This document shows, in pieces, positions 1 through 11,149 of a stretch of 64,000 nt of DNA. This DNA comes from Axinella damicornis (lineage: Eukaryota; Porifera; Demospongiae; Axinellida; Axinellidae). The notes below the pieces were generated by a model. That model was not told the DNA's origin. It saw only the letters and a program-made list of their open reading frames with translations, and did no database searches. Both the position numbers and the translations under genes were made by a program. The number at the start of each line of letters is the position of its first letter. The first letter of the stretch is position 1. Location: the NCBI GenBank assembly GCA_963931865.1, contig OZ007512.1, positions 3,019,950 through 3,083,949 of the forward strand. Direction: 5' to 3'.

Positions 1-388
1 TTGACCATATTTGGGCATTGGAATTATAATAGGTGCCGTGTCACAGTAAATCTGTGTGTGTACGAGCAACACCACTGCTTCTGCGTAATTATGTCTTTGA
101 ACATGGATTGCTTTTAGTTCGACCAATGATGTAACTTCCAGTGCAAGAACAAGCTTCCTGCAGTCACTATCAACAACGCTTACCTGCCTGTATATAGCAT
201 GCAGGGCGCGCTCTAAACCAATTACTGCTTGTGCGTGTGTAAACAAACACTACATAAAAGGAAATTGTATTAACTATCATTACGTAAGTTTGGCAACCTC
301 AAATTATTCATTGACGTGTGTGGTATGTAGTATTTGTGGTTGATACTGTCAACATAGTTGTTTACAATAGTGACATTAGTAACTAGAG
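1..388. other. Intergenic, no gene seen
   Basis: No convincing exon, RNA gene or transposon end is visible. Composition is ordinary A+T-rich non-coding sequence, and no long open frame is present on either strand. Confidence 0.5.
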
Positions 389-803
389 GTGCTCAGCAGA
401 GCACGTACCCGTGCGCTACTTTGACTTGACAGCTGTAGGCCTACCACCGATTATTCATACAGCATGCACGATGAGCTAGCTAGGCCATGGATGTCCGGTC
501 CGCGCCGCATGCGATATGCAGAATGAGATTATGATACCGTAAGTTGTGGCAGTAATGTTAGAAATTGGGTGTGGTCAAGTTGTATAAATTAGAAGCACGA
601 CTTTCACGCAGCTTTTCTCAGCCTCTCGAGTAGATCTCTGATCTGTGAGTTATGTAGACGCTAGTATTTTCGGAATTCTGGCACTTCTATCCTGAAATAA
701 GCCTTCAACAAGGCCTTCACTGCTCAAATCGCGCTTAGACTGCGGACAGACTGACAGACAAACCGATCACTCTACCCCCTGCTGCGCATGCGCACGGGGT
801 AAC
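389..803 (-). repeat. Interspersed repeat, inverted partner of 13759-14247
   Basis: This roughly 415-bp block is the reverse complement of 13759-14247, with many small differences. Shared landmarks are GTGCTCAGCAGAGCACGT at one end and CTGCTGCGCATGCGCACGGG at the other. A truncated third fragment of the second end lies at about 1061-1092. No coding potential is visible. This copy lacks the 55-bp palindrome found in the partner and so is its empty site, near 515-527. Confidence 0.8.
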
Positions 804-1093
804 TACACAAGACCAGTAGCTAGCTACAGAGCTTTAGTGCAGAGCTTAAATTGAATGAGAATTCTTGAGTGGAGACTCAGAGCACATCCCCCCCCCCCCA
901 ACTAGTCCTGAAGAAGAAAGGTATTATAGCAACAAAAAATTCCAAGCCTCTATTCCGCGTGAACTTCTGTACTGAAATGGCAGAAGTGATTATGGGTTTT
1001 GCTGCTCTTTCAAAACTATACCAGTCTGTGAATTCATAACCAGGACTAGAGTTATGCATGACAAACCGATCACTCTACCCCCTGCTGCGCATG

Positions 1094-2700
1094 CTATGCC
1101 CGAGCCCAGTTCAAAGCTAGAATTATGCATGCAACGTTACTGTAAATAACTAGAGTTATGCATGCAACGTCACTGTAAATATCTTAACCTGGGTTGGGTT
1201 GAATTGCTATTCCGCCCCCTTTGCTGGATCTGGTCCTGTCGCTATGCCCGAGCCCAGTTCAAAGCTAGAATTATGCATGCAACGTTACTGTAAATAACTT
1301 AACATAGGTTGGGTTGAATTGCTATTCTCGATCCGCCCCTTTGCTGGATCTGGTCCTGTCGCTATGCCCGAGCCCAGTTCAAAGCTAGAATTATGCATGC
1401 AACGTTACTGTAAATATCTTAACCTGTGTTGGGTTGAATTGCTATTCCGCCCCCTTTGCTGGATCTGGTCCTGTTGCTATGCCAGAACCCAGTTCAAAGG
1501 TATTGGATATCAGAGTGTTTGTAACATTCATTAGTTGTTGCATTTTGGCACCTGGTGGGGTGCAACAGTTATGATGGTGTTATCGGCTAATTAGGTAAAT
1601 ATTCATTGTGTGATCATTGGAACAATATTCATGTAGCCAGAATATTGTGTAGTTGTGCTGGGTGGGGACAACAGTCATTGACACTGGTGTTCATAAACTA
1701 GGGGAGTGCAGTAGATTATAGGCTCTTCCCACATTATGCTGGCATTGTTTTGAGCTTAATTCTGTAGATCGGGAAATTTTCGCAATTCCGTCTGTTAATT
1801 TTTCGTGTTGTTTTATTTTCGACGAGCACACCGATGAAAATTAAACCGTGCAAAAATTTCATTCACGCGTACGCGTGCACTTTTCTGGGACCGGATATAT
1901 GTCGCCATCGGAGAGGCCAAGATGGAGTGTCAGCTTGAGTGAGGGAATGCAGCAGACACCCATGCTGTATCACTGATAGAGAGAAAACTGCCATCGGCTA
2001 CTTACTTCGAAAGATTGCTCCTGTCTGTCTCGGTTGACGGTTCGAACTGCCTTCAGAAGTTCGCTTCTGCGATCGTGTGCTTGCCATGGGCTGTCCAGGA
2101 TCGAGAACGCCATCAAATTATATATGCCTGAACATGCATGTACAATCGGTAAAGTAACACTGCTCTGTGATATATTATACAGTTGATCAACCTAAAAAGG
2201 GTTGCAGTTCAATTGACCTTGCACGATCCACCTTTTGCTTCCCCTTGTTTATGAACACCAGTATGAATGAGACTGCTGCGCCCCACCCAGTACAACTAGC
2301 TAAACAATAGTTAGTTGATTGCTACATCAATACTGTAACTTAAATTCCAATGACTCATTTTGCCTAACCGATAACACCATCATAACTGTTGCACCTTTTG
2401 AGCACTACGTAACGTACGGCTATACACTAGGTGCCAAAATGCTACAACAAATGAATTTTTGCAAACACTCTGCACTGATTGATATCCAATGCATTTGAAC
2501 TGAATGGGTTTGGGCATAACGGTAGGACAAGATCCAGCAATGGAGGCGGAATACAGTAGCAATTCAAGCAATTACGCAACCCAGGATTAATAGGAATGCT
2601 ACAAGTGCTGCTCATGCACTTGTAACATAAAAGTAAGGGATTATGGGTTATACATAGGAGTGTAGCTGCACTTCTAGCATTCCTATTATTATAATTATAA
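1094..2700. repeat. Tandem repeat of about 119 bp inside a large imperfect fold-back
   Basis: About three and a half direct copies of a roughly 119-bp unit fill 1094-1500; each carries GGATCTGGTCCTG and AATTATGCATGCAACGT. The sequence after them (1500-1710: TTGGATATCAGAGTG, GGTGTTATCGGCTAA, TGTTCATAAAC) reappears reverse-complemented at 2225-2490, and one inverted copy of the tandem unit follows to about 2590. The roughly 500-bp loop holds no recognisable gene. The structure suggests a decayed fold-back transposon. The short open frames across it simply follow the repeat. Confidence 0.7.
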
Positions 2701-3620
2701 TAAGTGAGTGAGCTCAAAGGTTAAGTATTTGCAGGCACAAACACTACACTACGGCAATTGATAGATAACAAATTATGCAATACTGGCCGGTAACAATAAT
2801 AACTTTTCCTCGTTGTGTGGTCAATTACTGTAATAGGGTTGCAGAAGGAAAGAACAAAATCAGGTTTATGGGCTCCATGCAGGTGTGGGAGAGATGGTAC
2901 TGGAATGCATAACTCAATTAGCTAATTTTACGAGCAATTAACTCTGTAGTGAGTTCAAAGGTTAAGTATTTGCAGGCACAAACACCACCATAATATGTAA
3001 TACTGCATGGCCAATACCTTTTCCTGGTTGTGTGGTCAATTAGTATAAAAGGGTTACAGAAGGAAAGAACAAAAATCTCAGAGGCTCTAATGATCTATTT
3101 GCTGACCACATTTCCGTCCTATATCCTCAAAGGAAGACTATAATTATGGCCCTTCAGACCTGGAGCATGTGGTAAATTAGAGCCTGGACAACGTACAACT
3201 TAATTGAGGCTGAATGTGAACAAGACGCAGCTGTTGCTCATGAGTCACAAATGTCGCTAACAGAAACTGGTCAGGATCGGTTGAAAATTGGAAACCAGGA
3301 AGTCATGCGAACAAAAATGTGTGGGCGTACCGGTGATTGATGACGACCTGAAATGGCAAGTGAGGAGGAATGGTTTTCGGGTTTGGCAAAACTGAGACGA
3401 CTAAGGGATGTGCTGCCAAAGAAGATGCTATACAATGTGATCATTCTTCCACACCAGGATTACTGCTCGGTAGTCCGGCAGGAGTGTTCGATTACCCTAG
3501 TGTAGCTGTATACGTAAGGTATGGAACACGACACATGACATCCCCAACTCAGTGTGGAAGTGGAATGGTCTACCTACTAGAATACGTTTACAAATGTGGC
3601 TATCCTAATTTTAACCACCA
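2701..3620. other. Non-coding stretch with a short dispersed duplication
   Basis: A roughly 120-bp motif is present twice (about 2710-2860 and 2945-3080); both carry GGTTAAGTATTTGCAGGCAC and GGTTGCAGAAGGAAAGAAC or a close variant. I see no supported exon. Confidence 0.45.
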
Positions 3621-3633
3621 AATACCATAATTG

Positions 3634-3806
3634 CAGCCTCATTTCCAGGGCCTGTCCAGCTTTTCGTTGCTTGCAGCCCCACCCAGCTTTTCGCTGCTTG
3701 CAGCCCCGCCCAGCTTTTCGTTGCTTGCAGCCCCGCCCAGCCTTTTGTCACTTGCAGTACTTACTGCAAGCAACAAAAAGCTGGGCAGGGCCTGGGAACG
3801 AGGCTA
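3634..3806. mobile_element. MITE of the TAGCCTCG 9-bp-TSD family with internal 27-28-bp repeats
   Basis: The left end is CAGCCTCATTTCCAGGG and the right end CCTGGGAACGAGGCTA, which are inverted. The flanks CCATAATTG and TCATGATTG agree at 7 of 9 bases, consistent with an aged 9-bp target-site duplication. The interior contains about four copies of a unit built on CCCAGCTTTTCGTTGCTTGC, the last one inverted next to the right end. It is non-coding. Confidence 0.65.
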
Positions 3807-4002
3807 TCATGATTGTATGTTGTTTAAACTTCATTCATTTTGTGCATGTTTGTTGTTTCACTTGTTCAAGGGGGATTAATTAGAAAGTATCATTTGTTCC
3901 AAGTACTGTTTCCATATGGAATCATCAACCCCACATGCACTTACTGCACCTTCACCTCACACATTAATTTTTAAGTTAAATATTGCACCTTTGTTCTTGT
4001 AG

Positions 4003-4030
4003 TTAGTTAGTTAGTTAGTTAGTTAATTAG
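4003..4030. repeat. GTTA microsatellite
   Basis: A run of six or so GTTA units. Confidence 0.8.
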
Positions 4031-4043
4031 GGAACATACCTGT

Positions 4044-4097
4044 ATTAGCCTAGAAGGCTAGTATGTAGCCTTCTAGGCTAATACAGGTATGTAGCTA
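4044..4097. repeat. Perfect hairpin
   Basis: ACCTGTATTAGCCTAGAAGG is followed within a few bases by its inverse, CCTTCTAGGCTAATACAGGT. No target-site duplication was identified. It may be a minimal fold-back element. Confidence 0.7.
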
Positions 4098-4571
4098 CCC
4101 TAACTAACTATTATTGTTTGCAGATGTACATGCACACGCATCAGAAGTCACTCCGTGACCAATCCTCACTCAATCAACACTCGCTCAGTCTCTCGCCCCA
4201 TGATGCTGCAGCCTTATGGTTGTCGACCCGTTGCTTACAGGAAGGACTTCCTACAAGCGACGGGTCGCGATCGTCAATGCTGGAACCATCCACCCTGATT
4301 CACACGGCTCTCACCTACCGTGAAGAAGCTACTCTGATCTGCACTCGCCAGGGAAAAGGTACGCACGGTCCTCCCGAGTTGTTCAGCGTGGAGCAAACTG
4401 CAGGATACACCTAGCTACTTCCGCAGAGAGGCGGACATTAAGACTCTTAGTGGTTATTGATCCGGGCGGAAGTAGGACGATGAGCGTTACTGCATGGTAT
4501 TCCTACACTTAAAGTATGCACTTCCTGCCGGACCAATATCCACGTCGTAAATCATTCAGCTGCCCAATTGC

Positions 4572-4620
4572 GTTACTTATATATAAGCCTAGTGACGTAC
4601 AATATTATTGGTTGTTACCA
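4572..4620 (+). promoter_or_regulatory. Putative core promoter of the zinc-ribbon gene
   Basis: A TATA-like element (TTATATATAAG, about 4576-4586) lies about 95 bp before the ATG at 4678. It is followed by a CRE-like GTGACGTAC and an inverted CCAAT (ATTGG). Spacing fits transcription starting near 4605-4615 with a short 5' leader. This is inferred from motifs only. Confidence 0.4.
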
Positions 4621-4677
4621 AGGCTCAAAGGAAACTCGCACAAGACTGCTACTGACGCTGACGGAGATAAGTAGAAC

Positions 4678-5070
4678 ATGGCAGAGAAAAAAGAAGGCAC
4701 TCAAGATTCGGTGACAGAGTGGTGGATGGATTATCTTCAGAAAGCTGCGGCGACGGTTAATAGCGCGACAGTCGGCGCCCTTAAAGTTGAATGCCCGCGC
4801 TGCAACTTCGACCTTCATAACGACCCCCTGTTTCTTCAGAAAGTGTTAATGGGCAATACTCGGTGCCCGAAGTGCGATCACGATCTGAAAGAACTGTTGA
4901 CCATGTCTGCAAGACTGATCGGAGGAAATATTGGGAAAAATCTTCCTGTCGAGTGCCCGTACTGTGGAAAATCTTCACCCGGCAACACCTACGGAGGAAA
5001 CCTCGTGGAACGTTATGTTATTTGCCCAAACTGTGGGCGTGATCTCTTTGATCCGGACGCACAGTATTGA
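4678..5070 (+). CDS. Small double zinc-ribbon protein, intronless
   Basis: This intact 130-residue frame begins ATGGCAGAGAAAAAAG and ends TGA. After an acidic and helical N-terminus of about 37 residues come four CxxC knuckles: CPRC (about 39-42), CPKC (about 63-66), CPYC (about 93-96) and CPNC (about 116-119). Pairing the first with the second and the third with the fourth gives two treble-clef or ribbon-like zinc sites, each spanning about 25-28 residues. The arrangement suggests a nucleic-acid-binding or protein-adaptor zinc-ribbon protein, but I do not recognise a named family and assign no function. Regular codon structure, a TATA-like element upstream and AATAAA downstream support a real expressed gene. 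No signal peptide or membrane segment is visible. A retrocopy of a spliced gene is an alternative, though no poly(A) tract remains. Confidence 0.75.
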   Translation: MAEKKEGTQDSVTEWWMDYLQKAAATVNSATVGALKVECPRCNFDLHNDPLFLQKVLMGNTRCPKCDHDLKELLTMSARLIGGNIGKNLPVECPYCGKSSPGNTYGGNLVERYVICPNCGRDLFDPDAQY

Positions 5071-5214
5071 AATTTGCATTGCGATTGTATACGATACGTG
5101 TACTTTAAAAATTTTTTTGTCTCGAAAGAAAGTTACACGAAAGGTATTCCTATAGATAGCTGTATGAACGTGCTCACCTACTGAACACAAAACAACAAGA
5201 CCACATTATGTTAC

Positions 5215-5220
5215 AATAAA
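5215..5220 (+). terminator. Poly(A) signal for the zinc-ribbon gene
   Basis: AATAAA lies 145 bp after the stop codon of the preceding gene, with no earlier canonical signal. Confidence 0.5.
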
Positions 5221-5466
5221 GTAGATAACTATCTGATTGGTATCCAATTACTATTACAATATCTGCTTAAGTTAAGTTTGCTATGGTATAAGGGTATGAG
5301 CTACTTCGTACAATATCTAACGCAGGGTATTCCGAAAAGGGAGCATTTATTATCAAAAGAGAAGTGTATCTGAAGGCATTCGTTTGTCTACGCTTATACT
5401 TATGTCAGTTAGCTCTCTCATGCATATTAAATTTAAAGTGCGGTCGGACGACATCGCGTTTCGGAC

Positions 5467-5764
5467 TAGTCTGGTTCCCAGACCCTACCCCGAGGAAGGC
5501 ACTTCCGCGTATATAGCCGAGCACTGCATTCCGGCGAAAGTGTTAATTAGGGAAAACCGCAGGTGTGACTGTTGAATAAAGTTATACGCTCGGGCGCACC
5601 CACACGTAATGTTATTCATCAGTCGCGCGCGTGTCCTGCATCTGCGGCTTCTCACCTACTCACAGCAACTAATAATGCACACTGAATGAAATTCCTTGGC
5701 TATGTGGATTAGCGGTTCATTTGCCCAGGCCCTTACTCGCGGGTGGGGTCTGGGAACCAGACTA
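5467..5764. mobile_element. 298-bp MITE with a perfect 9-bp target-site duplication
   Basis: Inverted ends TAGTCTGGTTCCCAGACC and GGTCTGGGAACCAGACTA bound the element. The flanks GTTTCGGAC (5458-5466) and GTTTCGGAC (5765-5773) are identical. It is non-coding, so a non-autonomous DNA transposon. The 9-bp duplication suggests a Mutator-like source; the superfamily is inferred. The 3' end of the LINE starts immediately to its right. Confidence 0.85.
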
Positions 5765-5871
5765 GTTTCGGACCAAAAAGTACTATTATTATTATTATTA
5801 AATTTTAATGACAAATAAAGGCCAGGAGGGCCTATTAGTCAGGAAAATTGCACAAACAGACGTCTAGCTAG

Positions 5872-8800
5872 CTAGTGGATAGATTCACAGTGAGGGGCTC
5901 TTGACAGAAAGCCTTGCTGTACTGTGTGGGCTAGCAGTGGCAGCAGTTTGGAGTCCGTGCTAGTCATTATGAAGAGGAACTTGTCCGTAGGAGACTTGTG
6001 CTCAAATGGTGGTAGTATTTTAGAGCAGTGTTGAAATAGTTTTTGCCTACTGAGCAATGGACAATTTATTAAGAAATGTTGTTCATCTTCTAATACTCCA
6101 CAGAGGTCGCACTGTCTCTCCTCCACCGGGGTTGGAGTTGGGACAGTGTAGCGGCCAGTCTCGATTTTCAGGCCATGGGCACTACATCTGAAACGTGCGA
6201 GAGGGACTCTGAGGTATGGAGGTAGGTCGAGGTAAGGCTCATACTCCAAGGTGTTTTTAAAGAGCCTGTATGTTCTTAGCTTGCTTGAGGCCGTCAGTGA
6301 CCCATTCCATTTCTGCAAATATTGGTCAGACAGTCTTTGACGGAGATTGCTGAGTAGCTCTGTTGGATCGACTCCTAGAGGGTTGGGCCATGCGTAGGAG
6401 AAACCTGTTTCATTTAATATTCCCTGGATCTCTCTTAACCAAGTGTTGGATGGATCGTCGGAGATCAATTCATAGACCTCTCCCAAGAGGGGACTAATAT
6501 TTTGGGAAGTGGAGATTCTTACCCAATATTTCAGGAGAGTCAGTTTGTACCTGATGGATAGGGGTACCCTACCAATGTCACCATAGGCAGCAATGTTTGT
6601 GGCAGATGTGGGCAAGCCAAGAGCGAACTTGCAGAATCTCCTGTGGATCACTTCCATTTCTTCTGCACTGGAGGGAAACCAAACTTCGCATGCATACTCT
6701 GCAATTGGTCTTACTAGCGTGTCAAAGAGGTGGGACAATATACGTGGAGAGGGATATTTTAGGCGAGCAGCCGATCTCATGAGTGAGAACAATGCTTTAT
6801 TGGCTTGTGCTGCGAGAGTGCGAATGGCTGGTTTGAGTGAGCCGTTGGCGGACATAAGTAAGCCCAAATACTTGTATTCTTTGGTGACTTGGATCTCAAC
6901 TCCATTAAGAAAGATGTGTACAGGGTTCATTGATCTCCTGGGGCTGGTAAAGGGGATTATCTTGGTTTTAATGAGGTTGATGTTTAAGTCCCACGTGGCA
7001 CAGTATTCGCTCAGTAGGTCAACTGCGAGTTGTAAGTCTTGGGTGGATTCAGATAGAAGAACTAGATCATCAGCGAATAATAACAATCGGAGTTTGGAAT
7101 AAACAAGATTTACTCCTTCCATCTCTCCGCCTTCCAGGGACACCTCAAGATCTGCCAGAAATAAACAGAACAGGAGAGGACTGAGATTACATCCCTGCCG
7201 CACTCCCCTTCTGCAGGGAAACCTTTCAGAGTATTCACCCTCTAGGCATACCACTGATGTTGCATTCCTGTACATGTTTTGAAGAATTGTTAAGATAGTT
7301 GTACTGCATCCCAGGTTAGCTAGTTTTCTCCATAAGAGGGAATGATTAATGGAGTCAAACGCCTTCTTGAAGTCAATGAAACTGGCAAAGAGTGTTTTCT
7401 TTCTTTTTTTATAGAGCTGGATCAAGGAGTTAATGATGAAAATAGGATCGGTTGTTCTGTGGTTCTTTCTAAAGCCAAATTGGGTGACATTCAAAACATT
7501 GTTAGTTTCTGCCCACCACTCCAGTCTGCTATTGACAATAGCCGAGAACAGCTTAGCCATCACGTTCAGAAGGGTGATTCCTCGGTAATTGCTAGGGTCA
7601 GACCTGATTCCGTTCTTGAAAATTGGTTTGATCACTCCCACAGCCCAAGCATTAGGGTAGGCTCCTGATCTCAGCACCTGGTTAAACAGACCAGTTAAAT
7701 GGTTAATTAAAGGCTCTGTGAAAGATTTGTAGACTGGGGATCCCAACGCGTCAATTCCTGGTGCTTTGTGTTTCTTTAGCCTATTGATGGCACTCTTCAC
7801 CTCCTCTACCAATATCTCATCATCCGTCACTTCATTAAATTCGTGTCCTGGGATGGCACTTACGAGGGGGCTTGAGAGAGGCCCATCGTTCAGACCTCTG
7901 AAATGATCTGTCATCCTGTCTAGGGGGATATGGATTGTCTCAACCTTATCAAGGTCAGAAGTTTTCTTAAGATACTGCCAGAATGCACGTGGGTTCTTGG
8001 TTCTGAAATCCTCGAGCTTCTTATGAATGTCACGAGTTGCCTGCCTTTTCTTCTTGCGGGTGAGGGTCTTCAACTGCTTTCTCAGTGCCCAGAACTGTTG
8101 CCTGATAACATCTGTGTTGGGGGTTTTCTTCAGATCTTTGCCAGCTTTCTTTACTTTCCTCTTCAGCTCTTTGCACTCGCCGTCAAACCAGGCATTTCTT
8201 GGAAACTTGTTTGGTTTCCATTTCCTCTTTGGAGTGAGGGAGGGACATTCTGATAACTTTGTCTGTAGTAGGTTAGTGAATTGGGAAATATTTTGGTCCA
8301 CAGAATTGGATTGGATTCCTGTTGTAAGATGGGTAAGAGATTGTCTAAAATCCAAGGACGTAAACACTGCAGTCACTTCCTTATCTGACTCGGGAGTCCA
8401 GCAGTATTTTGTTGGGGGGGATGGAGGTTGGTCAATATAACCAGGGGTTTCTCGGAGCATTATATCCTCAAGGAGTACTGACGAAGAGTTTCTTAATTTT
8501 ACAAATTCATGAGTGGAATAGCTGCTCTCGTATAAGGTGGTTATTAAGGGGCAGTGATCGGAGATGTCAGAGGGCGGCTCAACTACAAAGTTCTTTATCC
8601 GGCCCAAAAGCGACTCAGAAAGAATATGGTAATCAACGGTGCTTTGCCCACGGGAAGTGAAACATGTGAAGGATCCAATTCCCCTATCTTCCCCAAAACG
8701 CCCATTAGTCATCCTAAGATTGCTGGCTTTACATAAGTCCAGGAGCTCTCTACCATAGTTATTGCACATGCTATCCTTAGAAGAGCGTGGAAGCTCTGTA

Positions 8801-9372
8801 TCCACAATGTAGTCTGGAGGAAAAGGTATATGGTCATTAGAATCAAAACTTACATAGTCTGGAAGTGATCCTGTCCGTGCATTGAAGTCCCCTATCAGCA
8901 TTATATGGCCTTCTGAAGAGAAGTCAGCAATTTCATGTCGAATTAGGTTCCAAAGATTGTTTCTTGATGATTGGTGACAGGAGTTTTCAGGGGTGATGTA
9001 TGTAAGACATAGAAAGATACTCTGCTCAAGCCCGAAAAACTGGGAATCTAGCTTTAACCAAAGTCTATCTTCAGAATGGGATACAGTATTTACTCGATCA
9101 ATCCCATTTGTAATCTCTTCTTTAATGTAACAAAATAAACCACCGGAGCCTCTTTTTGCTTTTTGATTCCTCTGTGAACGGCACACCGAATATGATTTGT
9201 AACCTTGAAGGTTGAGATTGAAAGGGTAATTGGGTTTTAGTCACGTTTCGCAAAGAAAAATGATATCATATCTGTTGATTATCTCAGATAAACTAATCAG
9301 TTTGTTGACAGTGAGGCCATTAACATTCCATGAGCAGATAGTTATTTGCTGATGGACCTCCTGGCCTGGCTC
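5872..9372 (-). pseudogene. LINE ORF2: endonuclease-reverse transcriptase, one nonsense codon
   Basis: The frame runs from just after the ORF1 stop to TAG at 5872. It encodes an APE-type endonuclease: CSWNVNG near the start, then GDFNARTG and later SDHCPL. A reverse transcriptase follows, with GFRKNHRTTDP, SFIDFKKAFDS, GVRQGCNLSPLLF and the catalytic FADDLVLL. The C-terminus carries a Cys/His knuckle (CDLCG, then H and C, as in EDEQHFLINC). An in-frame TGA at 9243-9241 replaces what is normally Trp in a CETWL-like motif about 34 codons into the endonuclease. The longest Met-initiated frame begins after it at 9186 (1104 residues) and lacks the endonuclease N-terminus. Everything else is open, so a single TGG-to-TGA change explains the inactivation. 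There is no ATG between the ORF1 stop and the TGA. Confidence 0.9.
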
Positions 9373-10071
9373 CTATGCGGAGTCCAGCAGATCCTGGAGG
9401 AGCACGTCAGAGATGGGTTCACGGTCCACGTGAAGTTTTCCTCGATAAATCGTGATCTTTTTGTTAGCATACTCTGGCAACTTTCTGAGCTTACTTCTGG
9501 AATCACGAAGTTTCTTTTCTGCCTTCTGTTGATCCGGAGTCAAGTCATTGTTGATGAAGATTCTTGATCCAGACAGTTTCGCTCTGCTTTTCATTACTCT
9601 TTCTTTCTCACTCCTGGACCCCAGTTGAGCTAGGATGGCACGTGGGTTCTGCTGCAGGTTCTGCCTTGTCTTTCCAAGCCTCCTGGCATTTGCGATAGTG
9701 ATGTCCTGCAGATCGAGCCTATCCTTAAGGAGGTGCTGCACTTTGTCACCGATGTTTTCGTTCTCTTTCTCCTCTTGCAGACCCACTATGATGATATTCT
9801 GGGCTCTGCTGGATCTCTCACTTATCTCAAGCACTTTCTGTTGATTCATCACAGTGGTTGCCATTGCTTCCACCTTACGGTGAAGGCTTATCATCTCATC
9901 CTGTCGGTTAGGTTGGGCGTCCACAGTTTCTCCAGTGTTGACTTGCTTTTCAAGCTCCTCTATTCTTGCATTTTGCTGTTGTATTGTTTGCCGCAGTTCT
10001 TTGGTAGTATTCTTGTGACGAGTCTCTTGGTCCTTCACCTCTTGACTTAGTGTTTCTATTGAGGCCTGCAT
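9373..10071 (-). CDS. LINE ORF1: L1-like RNA-binding coiled-coil protein
   Basis: This 232-residue frame begins MQASIETLSQEVKD and ends TAG at 9375-9373. Residues about 1-80 form a heptad-rich coiled coil. A central RRM-like segment carries RAQNIIIVGLQEEKEN. It is followed by an L1-ORF1-type C-terminal domain (ARRLGKTRQN, RIFINNDLTPDQQ, YRGKLHVD). The family product coats element RNA as a trimer and acts as a nucleic-acid chaperone. It is read in the same frame as ORF2 and separated from it by one TAG. The frame is intact. Confidence 0.85.
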   Translation of the reverse strand: MQASIETLSQEVKDQETRHKNTTKELRQTIQQQNARIEELEKQVNTGETVDAQPNRQDEMISLHRKVEAMATTVMNQQKVLEISERSSRAQNIIIVGLQEEKENENIGDKVQHLLKDRLDLQDITIANARRLGKTRQNLQQNPRAILAQLGSRSEKERVMKSRAKLSGSRIFINNDLTPDQQKAEKKLRDSRSKLRKLPEYANKKITIYRGKLHVDREPISDVLLQDLLDSA

Positions 10072-10254
10072 CTTATTATAATTATTATGGGATCAAATCG
10101 TCACAATTTGCAGGAGCACGCCTGGCCATATCATATTCCGAGCTCAGGTCTGCAAGCAAAGAACTTGCAGGAGTAGGCCTACTGTATTTGCGTAACTTCA
10201 TCAGGTTGTAACTTGAAAGGCATGCAATACTGGTTGTAGTTGAATGAATGAAAC

Positions 10255-10830
10255 CATATACAGGGGCGGCGGAACAGGTCCGGCAGACCCGGCAACTGCC
10301 GGACCAATGTTTTGACAAACCATGGTATACTTGCCAACATCAGGCGGCACTGAGCGTCCTCCTCTGTGGATACATAGCTACGTACTGGGGACCAGGCTCG
10401 AAGGAAAGTCTGTTTACGAGTCCAGTTGCATTGCAGCAAAACTTGAAGTGTCTGGAGGACACATTATCCGGGCGCTTGTTGAGTACGATGGTTAACTTGG
10501 CGAAAAACAAAGCTATACGTAATACCACGTGCGATTTAGAAAGGGGTGGAGCCAGGAAGTGAAAAAGCACCAGCGAAAAACTCGTAGCCAGTAGGCGTGG
10601 GCTACCAGCGCAGCGTACATTTCCTTTCCACTTCGAGAGTGAGACGGTCACGGATTGCACGGAAACCAGAGAGCAGTGGCAGTGCAGTGCAAAGCACGAA
10701 GGTGCTACGAGAGCCCATCCAGGCAACTGAAAAATGACCCTGAAAAAAATTTTCGCGCTTCGCGGGGAAGACAGATCGGCGCTACGCGCCTCTACACACT
10801 GCCTTCGGCAGTGAACATTTTGCCCTACCA
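10255..10830. repeat. Degenerate dispersed repeat, relative at 35280-35520
   Basis: The stretch holds CGGAACAGGTCCGGCAGACC, also seen in variant form near 50600. Its later half (10630-10810: CAGTGCAGTGCAAAGCACGA, AGAGCCCATCCAG, TTTTCGCGCTTCGCG) recurs in direct orientation at about 35325-35470. It is non-coding. Confidence 0.6.
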
Positions 10831-11094
10831 ATCCCTAATTGCTTCCGCCGGCTCTGATATACTAGGCCTATGATCATTTATAGGGTCAGGGCTAGTTCTG
10901 AATGCGCGCGACAGTATGTAATTGCCCCCCCAACCAATATCCACGTCGATTGGCACGCATACAAAGATTAGGCCTATATGAGTCAATAGAAGATCGGCAG
11001 TCAGATATCGATTGGCAACCACGCGCGCAGCTTAAGGTACGGGTAGTCACGTATACCATGCAATAACAGTGACCATGCCAATTCTTACGCCGCC

Positions 11095-11149
11095 TAGGAA
11101 CCAGTACCAGACTATTCGCACACGGCGGAATAGTCTGGTACCGAGACTA
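11095..11149. mobile_element. Short palindromic element ending in GAGACTA
   Basis: The core TACCAGACTATTCG and its inverse CGGAATAGTCTGGTA form a hairpin ending CCGAGACTA. The same palindrome occurs in both arms of the large fold-back near 22365-22425 and 22900-22950. The flanks do not show a clear duplication here. Confidence 0.55.

Larger units (their letters stand above)
5774..10090 (-). mobile_element. Near-full-length LINE (APE-type non-LTR retrotransposon)
   Basis: On the minus strand the element reads ORF1 (10071 to 9373), then ORF2 (9372 to 5872), then a 3' UTR of about 70-100 bp ending in a TAA-type microsatellite tail (seen as ATT repeats at 5783-5800). Virtually no 5' UTR precedes ORF1: A/T-rich sequence lies immediately upstream, so the 5' end is either truncated exactly there or very short. 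Flanking duplications cannot be resolved because both flanks are TTA/ATT-rich. It has no RNase H domain, and ORF1 is L1-like. The clade is not assigned with confidence. The copy looks young, with only one clear inactivating change. Confidence 0.9.

Noticed and set aside
4118..4414. 98-codon plus-strand frame after TTTGCAG
   Set aside because: Composition and lack of motifs look non-coding; no donor or partner exon.
6593..7102. Plus-strand open frames across the LINE
   Set aside because: Antisense shadows of the reverse-transcriptase frame.
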